Assembly (NCBI GenBank): GCA_024743215.1
Contig: JANSWZ010000001.1
Location: forward strand, 806,001 to 870,000
From: Alphaproteobacteria bacterium
GTDB lineage: Bacteria > Pseudomonadota > Alphaproteobacteria > Rhizobiales > GCA-2746425
Direction: 5' to 3'
Length of the DNA: 64,000 nucleotides
Of the stretch, positions 38,878-47,504 are shown piece after piece (position 1 is the first letter of the stretch; each line of letters begins with the position of its first letter). The translations under genes and the position numbers were made by a program. A model generated the notes under the pieces. It did not search any database. It was not told the DNA's origin and saw nothing but the letters and a program-made list of their open reading frames with translations.

Positions 38878-40164
38878 ATGAAATTCCGGAATTCCCATGC
38901 AATAACTTTCGGCATCGCTGGCCTTATGGGGGTTAGCTCAACAGCCCTTTCTGCAGCCGATCTTGAATTCTACTTTCCAGTTGGCGTGAATGCGCCTGCG
39001 GTTGCTACCATTCAGGAATTGACCGACGAATGGGCAGCGATGAACCCACAGCACACGGTCAAGGCGGTTTATGCAGGCAACTATGAAGAGACGACAACCA
39101 AAGCATTGACTGCCGCGAATGCGGGACAACCGCCACAGGTCGCCGTATTGCTTTCAATCGATCTTTTCACACTGATTGAAGAAGATGTGATCCTTCCGAT
39201 CTCCGATATTGCGAATTCGGATGCAGACAAGGAATGGATTGCCGGTTTCTACCCTGGCTTCATGAAAGATGCGCAGTTCGAGGGCAAGACCTACGCAATC
39301 CCGTTTCAGCGCTCAACACCTGTGTTTTACTATAACAAGGATGCATTCCGCGAAGCGGGTCTGGACCCAGAAGCACCTCCTGCCTCATGGGACGAGATGA
39401 TTGAGGCCGGCAAGGCACTGACAGTCAAGGACGACAATGGAAACGTGACACGCTGGGGCACCCGCATTCCGACCTTGGGCCTTGGTGGCGCATGGCTCTT
39501 TGGCGGCTTGGTGGTGTCCAAGGGTGATGTCCTGACGACAGAGACAGGAACGGAAGCCCGTATCGACACACCGGCAACCGTCGCATCATTGGAATTCCTG
39601 CTGGAGTTGGCGAAACAGGAAGTCATGGCTCCAGGTGGCATCACCTGGGGCGACACACCAAAGGCGTTCCTGGAAGGACAAACAGCCTCCATGTGGACGT
39701 CGACCGGCAACCTGGCCTTCATCGAAGAAAATGCCGAGTTTGACTGGGGTGTTGGTTTTCTTCCAGGTGGAGATGGACCTGGCGCACCAATCGGCGGGGG
39801 AAACTTCTACATCTTCCAGGAAACGACAGACGAAGAGCGTGAAGCAGCAATGGACTTTATCCGGTTCATGACATCGCCTGAAAGTGCTGCTCGCTGGAGC
39901 ATCGCAACCGGTTATGTGGCCCCGCGGCCTGACACCTGGGAAACGCCAGCCATGAAGGCATACACCGAACGCTTGCCACAGGCGTTGGTCGCGTTGGACC
40001 AACTTGCATATGCCGAACGTGAGTTCGCAACCTTCCAGCGCGCCAAGGTTACGCAGTATCTGGTCGATGCAATCGAGAGTGCCGTCACTGGCAACGCTGA
40101 ACCAGCGGCCGCATTGGCAGAAGCCCAAAAAGGTGCCGACAAGGTGCTTGGCGAATATCAATAA
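38878..40164 (+). CDS. extracellular solute-binding protein (UgpB type)
   Basis: Signal peptide; TYAIPFQRSTPVFYYNKDAFREAGLDPEAPPASWDEMIEAGKAL; MWTSTGNLAFIEENAEFDWGVGFLPGG. Confidence 0.9.
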   Translation: MKFRNSHAITFGIAGLMGVSSTALSAADLEFYFPVGVNAPAVATIQELTDEWAAMNPQHTVKAVYAGNYEETTTKALTAANAGQPPQVAVLLSIDLFTLIEEDVILPISDIANSDADKEWIAGFYPGFMKDAQFEGKTYAIPFQRSTPVFYYNKDAFREAGLDPEAPPASWDEMIEAGKALTVKDDNGNVTRWGTRIPTLGLGGAWLFGGLVVSKGDVLTTETGTEARIDTPATVASLEFLLELAKQEVMAPGGITWGDTPKAFLEGQTASMWTSTGNLAFIEENAEFDWGVGFLPGGDGPGAPIGGGNFYIFQETTDEEREAAMDFIRFMTSPESAARWSIATGYVAPRPDTWETPAMKAYTERLPQALVALDQLAYAEREFATFQRAKVTQYLVDAIESAVTGNAEPAAALAEAQKGADKVLGEYQ

Positions 40165-40183
40165 GGCTGACCTCTGACGAAAC

Positions 40184-40216
40184 AGGCTCCGCGCATACGA
40201 AGCGTGCGCGGAGCCT
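40184..40216 (+). terminator. post-SBP hairpin (12-bp perfect stem)
   Basis: aggctccgcgca (40184-40195) / tgcgcggagcct (40205-40216) followed by TTCTTTC. Confidence 0.7.
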
Positions 40217-40320
40217 TTCTTTCATCACTTAACTTATTAGGAAACTGGGGCATGTTTTATGATTATTGAACCATTTGATAATGACTCAACAATCATAAAA
40301 TCTGCATCAAGCGGGGCATC

Positions 40321-41196
40321 ATGAATAAGCGACTGCCCATTGGACTGGCAATCATCATGCTGGGTGTTCCCTGCTCCCTGCTGGTGGCGTTCACGCATTA
40401 CCCTGCCATTCAGGCTCTGATCAATTCCTTCTGGAACAACGCCAGTTCGCGCCGTCCGTCGCGTTTCGTCGGGGTGGAAAACTATCAGGCACTTTTTGAA
40501 GACGACAGGCTTGCACAAGTGCTGATAAACAGCACGATCTATGCGCTGGGAACAATACCACTGGCAATTGGTCTGGCCATCGGGATGGCCTTGCTGGTGA
40601 ATTCGAGGCTGCCGGGGACAACCCTGATGCGCTTGTCGTTCTTCATGCCAACCATGTTGCCCATGATTGCTGTTGCAAACATCTGGTTGTTCTTCTATGC
40701 GCCAGGAATCGGTCTTGCGTCGCAGATACTCGGCATCTTCGGGTTGCCATCTATCAATTTTCTCGGCAGCACCGATACGTCTTTGGCATCAATGATGTTT
40801 GTGGCTGTCTGGAAAGAGGCCGGCCTGTTCATGATATTCTATCTGGCAGCTTTGCAGTCGGTACCTACAAACCTGAAGGACGCGGCGAAACTAGAGGGTG
40901 CTGGTTCGGTCCGGATTTTCATAGATGTCGTCATGCCATTGCTACGGCCGACAACGATTTTTGTTGCGGTTAATGCGCTCATCAATGCCTTCCGGCTTGT
41001 GGACCACGTCATTGTCATGACAGAGGGCGGCCCCAACAACTCAAGTGCTTTGCTGCTTTACTATATTTACGAAGTCACATTCCGCCAAAGAGACTTTGCC
41101 TATGGCGCCACTTTGACGGTGTTGATGGTCATCATGCTTGGAATTCTAGCAATTTTCCAATTCTGGGTTTTGAACAGGAAGGCGCATTATCAATGA
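40321..41196 (+). CDS. ABC transporter permease (UgpA type)
   Basis: EAA loop 'NLKDAAKLEGAGSVRIFIDVVMPLLRPTT'; multiple TM segments. Confidence 0.9.
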   Translation: MNKRLPIGLAIIMLGVPCSLLVAFTHYPAIQALINSFWNNASSRRPSRFVGVENYQALFEDDRLAQVLINSTIYALGTIPLAIGLAIGMALLVNSRLPGTTLMRLSFFMPTMLPMIAVANIWLFFYAPGIGLASQILGIFGLPSINFLGSTDTSLASMMFVAVWKEAGLFMIFYLAALQSVPTNLKDAAKLEGAGSVRIFIDVVMPLLRPTTIFVAVNALINAFRLVDHVIVMTEGGPNNSSALLLYYIYEVTFRQRDFAYGATLTVLMVIMLGILAIFQFWVLNRKAHYQ

Positions 41197-42005
41197 GCAA
41201 TGGTTTGAACAAAATCCTGCTGTCGACATTTGCGGCAGTCATCGCCGCGCTCTGGGCGCTGCCGTTCATTTATTCAGTCTGGACTGCGTTTCATGATGAA
41301 AAATACTCGGCTAATTTTCAATGGGATGCGCCATGGACCATTGCCAATTTCCTGGAAGCTTGGCAGGCCGCCCCTTTTTCAGTGTACTTCTTCAATACAC
41401 TGATCCTGATAACCATCATTCTGATCGCCAATCTGATTCTGTGTACACTCGTCGCCTACGCCTTTGTGCGTTACAAATTCAGATGGGCAGGCTTTCTGTT
41501 TGCCCTGATCATGGTTCAGTTGCTGATCTCGCCGGAAATCCTGATCGTCGAAAACTATCTGACATTGTCGCGGGTGGGACTGACTGACACCATCATTGGT
41601 ATCGCCCTGCCCTACCTGACGTCAGCGTTCGGCATTTTCCTGTTACGACAAACCTTCCTCACCGTGCCCAAATCTCTGGATGAAGCTGCCCAGATCGAAG
41701 GCGCCGGGGCGTGGCGGGTGCTCTGGAACATTTACGTTCCTTTGGCCTGGCCCATCTACCTTGCCTATTCTCTGGTTTCGATCAGTTTTCACTGGAACAA
41801 TTTTCTCTGGCCGCTCATCGTCACGAATTCGCCCGAAGTGCGGCCTCTGACGGTCGGACTCAGCGTCTTCGCAACCGTGGACAGTGGTGTGGAGTGGTCA
41901 CTGGTCAATGCGGCCACGCTTATGACGACCGCGCCCTTGATCATCGCGTTCATAATCTTTCAACGCCAATTCGTGGCCAATTTCATGCGCGCAGGTATCA
42001 AATAG
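41193..42005 (+). CDS. ABC transporter permease (UgpE type)
   Basis: EAA loop 'SLDEAAQIEGAGAWRVLWNIYVPLAWP'; overlaps the upstream gene by 4 nt. Confidence 0.9.
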   Translation: MSNGLNKILLSTFAAVIAALWALPFIYSVWTAFHDEKYSANFQWDAPWTIANFLEAWQAAPFSVYFFNTLILITIILIANLILCTLVAYAFVRYKFRWAGFLFALIMVQLLISPEILIVENYLTLSRVGLTDTIIGIALPYLTSAFGIFLLRQTFLTVPKSLDEAAQIEGAGAWRVLWNIYVPLAWPIYLAYSLVSISFHWNNFLWPLIVTNSPEVRPLTVGLSVFATVDSGVEWSLVNAATLMTTAPLIIAFIIFQRQFVANFMRAGIK

Positions 42006-42057
42006 GCATTCCATGCACCGCTCTTCACGCGCCTAAACAAACAACCAGGATCACGGG

Positions 42058-42837
42058 ATGCTCATTGCACATATCTCAGATTTCCATGTCTTCGCGCACG
42101 CTGCAGAAACATCAGTCGTTCGCGCGGATGCCGCTGATGCAGCGCGCAAGGTCGTTGCAGATATTGCTGCGTTCACACCAAAGATCGAAGCGATCATGTT
42201 CACAGGTGACCTGACTGATGGAGGCTCCAGCGAAGATTATGCGCTTTTGGCCGATATTCTGGCGCCGATCGATGTTCCCATTTTTGTCGTTCCTGGCAAC
42301 CATGACAAACGCGCTGGCCTTCGCGCCATGTTCGACGGCAAGCTGCCCTTTGAACCCGGTGCCTCTCTACACTACGAAACAAGCTTCAAAGGCATTCGTA
42401 TCCTTGCGCTCGATACGCTTTTGGACGGCCGGGTCCATGGTGCGCTCAATCAGATACAACTTTCCTGGCTTGATGGAAAACTGGCGGCGCCTTCCAAAGA
42501 CCTGACTCTGATATTAATGCACCATCCCGCATTTCCTTCGGCCATTGCCCCACTTGATGACATGGCGTTGCAGGACGGGCGCGACACGTTCGAACGGCTG
42601 ATCGTGGCCCATCAAGGACCACTTCGCATTCTTTCGGGGCATATCCATCGACCATTTCAAACGCTGTGGAATGGTATCTTCTGTGCAGTTAGTGGTGGCC
42701 CTGCTTTCCAGCACGCTTTGGCGCTTGATCCTGCCGCACCCGAACCTGCGACAGTAAACGAGCCCTACGCCTACTTCATTCATCGGATATCGGATGAAAG
42801 AAACGTTTCCATTCACACAAGGTATGTTGAACTTTGA
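42058..42837 (+). CDS. metallophosphoesterase (GpdQ/CpdA-like phosphodiesterase)
   Basis: LIAHISDFHVF; MFTGDLTDGGSSEDY; FVVPGNHDKR; LMHHPAF; ILSGHIHRPF motifs. Confidence 0.9.
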   Translation: MLIAHISDFHVFAHAAETSVVRADAADAARKVVADIAAFTPKIEAIMFTGDLTDGGSSEDYALLADILAPIDVPIFVVPGNHDKRAGLRAMFDGKLPFEPGASLHYETSFKGIRILALDTLLDGRVHGALNQIQLSWLDGKLAAPSKDLTLILMHHPAFPSAIAPLDDMALQDGRDTFERLIVAHQGPLRILSGHIHRPFQTLWNGIFCAVSGGPAFQHALALDPAAPEPATVNEPYAYFIHRISDERNVSIHTRYVEL

Positions 42838-43637
42838 CCCAAACTTCAGTGCAAGATCACGCCATGATCGTTGAAACTCTGGCTCGTGAGGCTGGGGAAA
42901 TTGCAATGTCCCATTTTGAGACACTGGCAACTGTACCCGTTGAATCCAAGGGTCATCTCGATTTGGTAACTGCAGCCGATCAGGAGGTTGAACGCTTTTT
43001 GACCGAACGTCTTGGACAGGCATTCCCCGACGATGGCATATTCGGCGAAGAGGGAGCCGCACGTCAGGGCACTACGAGCCGCATCTGGGTGGTAGATCCC
43101 ATTGATGGCACATTCAACTTTGTTCGTGGAGGAGATCAGTGGGCAGTCTCGATCGGTCTGTATGAGAATTTTTGCCCCACCTTCGGCGTAATCCATGCGC
43201 CTGTTCGCTCTCAGACATTGATTGGCGGGGTTGGACACGCCAGCACGCTCAACGGTGCCGCAATGGCTCAGCGAGGCGGGCTCAATGAAAACCGAGCCGC
43301 ATGCGGTGTTGGTTTTCATCCAACGATTGCAGTCGACCAACGGCTGCAAACACTCCGTTACGTGCTGGAAGACGCGCGCATGTCGTTCCGTTGCTGCGGC
43401 TCGGCCACTGTATCGCTGATTGAGGTGGCGCTTGGGCAAGTCGATGGATATCTCGGCATTGGCGAGTCGACCTGGGACTTGATGGCAGCTTTACCCATTC
43501 TTGAACAAATCGGCATTCACAGCACTGTGGACTGGAGTAAGACAGATCTGACGTCCAAACTTCGTTTTGCTTGTGGCACGCCAGAGTTTCTTCAAGCCGT
43601 TTCCACCATCGTGCCATATGGAACAACACTCGATTAA
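42834..43637 (+). CDS. inositol monophosphatase family protein
   Basis: LDLVTAADQEVERFL; DGIFGEEGA; WVVDPIDGTFNFVRG; GYLGIGESTWDLMAALPILEQ (variant of WDxAAG). Confidence 0.9.
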   Translation: MTQTSVQDHAMIVETLAREAGEIAMSHFETLATVPVESKGHLDLVTAADQEVERFLTERLGQAFPDDGIFGEEGAARQGTTSRIWVVDPIDGTFNFVRGGDQWAVSIGLYENFCPTFGVIHAPVRSQTLIGGVGHASTLNGAAMAQRGGLNENRAACGVGFHPTIAVDQRLQTLRYVLEDARMSFRCCGSATVSLIEVALGQVDGYLGIGESTWDLMAALPILEQIGIHSTVDWSKTDLTSKLRFACGTPEFLQAVSTIVPYGTTLD

Positions 43638-43741
43638 TCCAGTGAACAGCCCCTAAAATGCACCCTGTTTTGTTTTGACAGTTCAAGGCCGATATGGTGA
43701 TTGTTTTGGTGTGATGCACGAAACCATGAGGGGAGCCGAGG

Positions 43742-44605
43742 TTGATTAGTGGTTCGCCAAATCTTCTGGAACACATCTCTCGCTCGTTGGACAAGCTTCG
43801 TAAGTCAGACCGGAAAGTTGCCGAAAAGATTCTGGAAGACCCAAACAGCGCGACTGAGTTGAAACTGGCTGATCTGGCGCGATTGGCAGAAGTCAGCGAG
43901 CCCACCGTGATAAGATTCTGCAGTGCCATCGGTTGCGATGGATTTCAGGATATGAAGATCAAGCTGGCGCGATCTCTGGCGTTTGGATTATCCACGTCAC
44001 AAGCCGAAATCTCAGATGATGACGATGTTGAAACTGTTGTGGGAAAGATATTTGATTTCAACCTAACCAGTTTGGATTGGGTGCGCAGCAGACTCGATAT
44101 GCAGGCGTTAGATGCAGCAGTGGACATTCTCCACAATGCAAAAAACATACATTTTATTGGCTTGGGCGCGTCCTCTATCGTCGCAATGGATGCCCAACAG
44201 AAATTCCCTCTTTTTGGCGTGCCCTGTAGTGCAATCGTCGATGCACATCAGATGCTGATTGCCGCTTCCATGATGGGTGACGGCGATGTGTTGGTCGCCA
44301 TATCCAACTCTGGCTCAACCAAAGAGGTTGCTCAAACCATGCGTGCGGCCAAGGCGCACGGTGCAAAGACAATTGGAATAACGGGATCGAACAGCCCGTT
44401 GCTGCGATTTTGTGATGTTGGATTGCTTGTCGAAACGCTCGAAAACACAGATCAGTACACACCGCAAATTTCGCGCGTGGCTGCACTGGTCATTGTCGAT
44501 ATTCTATCAACGATCGTTGCGTTCAAGAAGTCGCCCGACCACAGACTGCGGATCGCAGACATGAAGCGCTTTCTTGCGGATATTCGATCAACCGATAACC
44601 AGTAA
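43742..44605 (+). CDS. MurR/RpiR family transcriptional regulator
   Basis: LADLARLAEVSEPTVIRFCSAIGCDGFQDMKIKLARSL; IHFIGLGASSIVAMDAQQKFPLFG...VLVAISNSGSTKEVAQ. Confidence 0.93.
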   Translation: MISGSPNLLEHISRSLDKLRKSDRKVAEKILEDPNSATELKLADLARLAEVSEPTVIRFCSAIGCDGFQDMKIKLARSLAFGLSTSQAEISDDDDVETVVGKIFDFNLTSLDWVRSRLDMQALDAAVDILHNAKNIHFIGLGASSIVAMDAQQKFPLFGVPCSAIVDAHQMLIAASMMGDGDVLVAISNSGSTKEVAQTMRAAKAHGAKTIGITGSNSPLLRFCDVGLLVETLENTDQYTPQISRVAALVIVDILSTIVAFKKSPDHRLRIADMKRFLADIRSTDNQ

Positions 44606-44624
44606 CGCTGCAAAGGATCGTGGT

Positions 44625-45497
44625 TCACGTCTGACTCCAGGAAACCGAAACGGAGACCCTGATCCGAGTCTCTGCATTCGCGGGATGTATACGCAGCAAC
44701 TTGCCACAAACCGGAAGCACAATCTGTGAGGTTGTGCATTCATTTGCTGCCGCCGCGATCAATTCCGGATCAATGGTGTTGAAGGAAAACATACCCCAGT
44801 GGTGTGGGACGATGACCGGTATGTTCCGACCAAGGTCAATTGCCTCCGCAAGGCTCATATTGCCGGGAATCCCTTGCTCCAGCCTTATCTTGTCCCGGCC
44901 ATTGACAGGAAGAAGGGCGATATCGGGCGCAAATTTACTGATCCGTTCGGAAAGTTCTGGAAATGGAATGGTATCGCCTGGGTGAAGCATCTTGAGGCCG
45001 GCCGATTCAATGCCGAAACCCAAAAAGACATCGCGCCCGTTATCGTCATATGTGCGTTCCTCGTGGGCGGCGGGAAAGATTGTTAGGGTTAGTCCGTCAA
45101 CGGGGGTGATCGTTTCATCTGTATCAGCGCCGATAAGTTTGGCACGCTTCCCGATCCGATTTTGTGCTTCTTCAAGCTTGGATCTCGGTACAACAAATGG
45201 AACGTCTGGGTATCGTGCGTATAATGGTGCCAGCGTGTCGGGATCCATGTGATCTGTATGTGCGTGTGTGATCAGTATGACATCGGGGCGCGGGACGTCC
45301 TCAATTGCGCATGGGGCCGGCATCATCCGATGATAATCATTTGGGGCCCCTTTGTATTTTTGTTCCAGGCTGTCGGATAAATAGGGATCAACAAGGATTC
45401 TGTGCTGCCCGGTTTCAATCCAGAAACCTGCCTGACCAAGCCAGACAAGCCCGGCAGAACTGGCGCTTGGCCAACGAACTTCGTTCTTGATCCGCAT
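44625..45497 (-). CDS. MBL-fold metallo-hydrolase (UlaG-like lactonase family)
   Basis: GLVWLGQAGFWIETGQHRILVDPYLSDSLE; VILITHAHTDHMDPDTLAPL; MLHPGDTIPFPEL; IPVIVPHHWGMF. Confidence 0.85.
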   Translation of the reverse strand: MRIKNEVRWPSASSAGLVWLGQAGFWIETGQHRILVDPYLSDSLEQKYKGAPNDYHRMMPAPCAIEDVPRPDVILITHAHTDHMDPDTLAPLYARYPDVPFVVPRSKLEEAQNRIGKRAKLIGADTDETITPVDGLTLTIFPAAHEERTYDDNGRDVFLGFGIESAGLKMLHPGDTIPFPELSERISKFAPDIALLPVNGRDKIRLEQGIPGNMSLAEAIDLGRNIPVIVPHHWGMFSFNTIDPELIAAAANECTTSQIVLPVCGKLLRIHPANAETRIRVSVSVSWSQT

Positions 45498-45584
45498 TTG
45501 CTTTCAGTCCTTTGAACGAATTTTTGGCCAGAGGGTTTATTTCGGATGTTCAACATCGATTGCTTCAGTAGCAAAAGATCATGA

Positions 45585-46535
45585 CTATCGTCCGCTCGCT
45601 GCTGATGCAATTTCAGCAATCTTGTCAAACTCCGGCCCTGACGTCGGTATCGATATATGGAAGACTTCGCCAATCACCTGAGTCCAGCCATGAATAAAAT
45701 ACGTCCATCCATCTTCAATCGATAATTGTTTTGCCGATGCCTGCGCGCGTGCCTGATCCAAAAATACCAATTCGCCACGGTAGTTGAGATCCCAAACTAT
45801 GGCGTTTTCGGGAAATTGAGCAGCGTTGGAAAAAGGTGAGCCAGGGGCGTCTTTCCCCAGGCCGGTCGCATTGATCACCAGACTACCAGATTTTAAATCT
45901 TCCAGGATTTCATCATTATGTTCCGGTCTTATCGCCAACACGTACTCAACGGGAATGTCGTGTCCCAGTTGTTCATGAATATGACGAACGTGATCGAGTC
46001 TCGGTTGCGATCTGTTTGAAATCACGATCCGGGATGGCCGGTCAACCCCTTTGAAGGTCTGCGTGAGATGCCATGTCAAAGCGATGGTAGAGCCGCCTGC
46101 CCCCATCGAGAAGACCTCTGCCCCTGTTTTGGAAAAATGACTTTCCGGAAGGAAGCCATCAAGAGACAGACCGGACGAAATAGGATCTTTTGCGTGACAA
46201 ACCAACTTACCATTCTGTTTTGACAGACAACTTGTTTCTGCCATGAGATCAGCGTGATCGTCGACTTTGTCGAACATGTGCTGACAGGCGTCATACAGGT
46301 CAAGTTTGTGGGTTGTGACAAGCGCTCCCACTGAGAGCGGATCTGATTTGATGAACGCGACTGCATCTCTGTAGTTTTGTGGTTTGTCATGTGGTGGGAA
46401 ATCGATGCCTTTGATTTCCACGTCTCCCAGACCCAGATGGGCTGCCCATTTTGGAAAGACCTTCATGATCGATGAGTGCTGCGTTGTAACTCCGATAAAA
46501 TAGAAAGTTGGAATTTTTGCGGGTGTGTAGCTCAT
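45585..46535 (-). CDS. shikimate/quinate dehydrogenase-like protein (divergent)
   Basis: FYFIGVTTQHSSIMKVFPKWAAHLGL...GALVTTHKLDLYDAC...VFSMGAGGSTIALTWHLTQ...LVINATGLGKDAPGSPF; catalytic Lys kept, canonical NTDxxG not seen. Confidence 0.8.
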   Translation of the reverse strand: MSYTPAKIPTFYFIGVTTQHSSIMKVFPKWAAHLGLGDVEIKGIDFPPHDKPQNYRDAVAFIKSDPLSVGALVTTHKLDLYDACQHMFDKVDDHADLMAETSCLSKQNGKLVCHAKDPISSGLSLDGFLPESHFSKTGAEVFSMGAGGSTIALTWHLTQTFKGVDRPSRIVISNRSQPRLDHVRHIHEQLGHDIPVEYVLAIRPEHNDEILEDLKSGSLVINATGLGKDAPGSPFSNAAQFPENAIVWDLNYRGELVFLDQARAQASAKQLSIEDGWTYFIHGWTQVIGEVFHISIPTSGPEFDKIAEIASAASGR

Positions 46536-46640
46536 AGCGTGCCTCGAAGCTTAGCAATCAGATCAAAAGCTGCCTTGGTAATTGTGTCTGGTGACAGGAC
46601 CAACATCATGGTTTGCTTGCTCATTGAAAACGGCCATCCG

Positions 46641-47261
46641 TCAGTCCCGGGTGGCGTGAATTGCCTCGATCTGTTCTTCCGTGCGCGGCTCATAATCCGT
46701 GTTGTCAATCGCTTTCCATCCGCTTCCATCTGCGACAATGCGGACAGCCATGCCCCCAGACTGGGCGATAATTTCATAATCCTGTCCAGAATCAACCGGG
46801 TAGCAAAAGCTCATGACCAGTGGCGTATTGCCGACATTGACTGAGCGGTGAATCCACATGGGCGGAACATAAATGAGGGCCTTTGGTTTGACCTCCATAA
46901 TACGAATGTCGCCGCGTGGCGATTCCAGCAGCATCAACCCGTTCCCGCTTTCACCGTAATATGTTTCTGGCCGATTTGCGCGGGCGTGAATGTGTCCTCT
47001 TGTAACAAAGAACTCATCGCCGACTTTTCCGGGCTCCATGTGGGTCGTTCCGAAAATCAGATCTCCAGACTCAGCTTGTGGGCGCACTTCGCAAACCTCG
47101 TAAACAATCCTGTCAGGGTCATCGGCACACATGCGAGCGAACATGATTTTGTGCGCATATATGCCATAGAGGTCAGATATTTTCTTTTGATATCGGCCTG
47201 TGGAATTGGATAGGCTACCCGTCATGCTGTTGACGGTGTGGATGGTCGGTTCAACGTACAT
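46641..47261 (-). CDS. cupin-type (archaeal-type) glucose-6-phosphate isomerase
   Basis: LIFGTTHMEPGKVGDEFFVTRGHIHARANRPETYYGESGNGLMLLE..., PPMWIHRSVNVGNTPLVMSFCYP; cPGI metal-binding cupin motif. Confidence 0.85.
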   Translation of the reverse strand: MYVEPTIHTVNSMTGSLSNSTGRYQKKISDLYGIYAHKIMFARMCADDPDRIVYEVCEVRPQAESGDLIFGTTHMEPGKVGDEFFVTRGHIHARANRPETYYGESGNGLMLLESPRGDIRIMEVKPKALIYVPPMWIHRSVNVGNTPLVMSFCYPVDSGQDYEIIAQSGGMAVRIVADGSGWKAIDNTDYEPRTEEQIEAIHATRD

Positions 47262-47277
47262 AAAGCCTCCAATTATC

Positions 47278-47292
47278 TGTAGTAATACTACA
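47278..47292. promoter_or_regulatory. palindromic operator candidate TGTAGT-AAT-ACTACA (copy 1)
   Basis: Perfect 6-3-6 inverted repeat in the divergent intergenic region between cPGI (-) and FGGY kinase (+). Confidence 0.5.
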
Positions 47293-47338
47293 TTTATTTT
47301 CAAAAATATTCAACGCGTATCCCATTCAGCCATATGAA

Positions 47339-47353
47339 AGTAGTTGCACTACA
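47339..47353. promoter_or_regulatory. palindromic operator candidate aGTAGT-TGC-ACTACa (copy 2)
   Basis: 5-bp arms identical to copy 1 (GTAGTNNNACTAC), 61 bp centre-to-centre from copy 1. Confidence 0.5.
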
Positions 47354-47504
47354 AATCCAGATTGATTTGTCGGAAACCTTGAGTCATGGTCGACCGTACG
47401 TTTGAGGGAGAATGCCAAGACCATGGCCGAATTTCAGAGCCAGACAGATGATCAAAAAATTTCACTCATGTCGTTGATGCTCAAACCGGAAAGGACGTTG
47501 AGTG

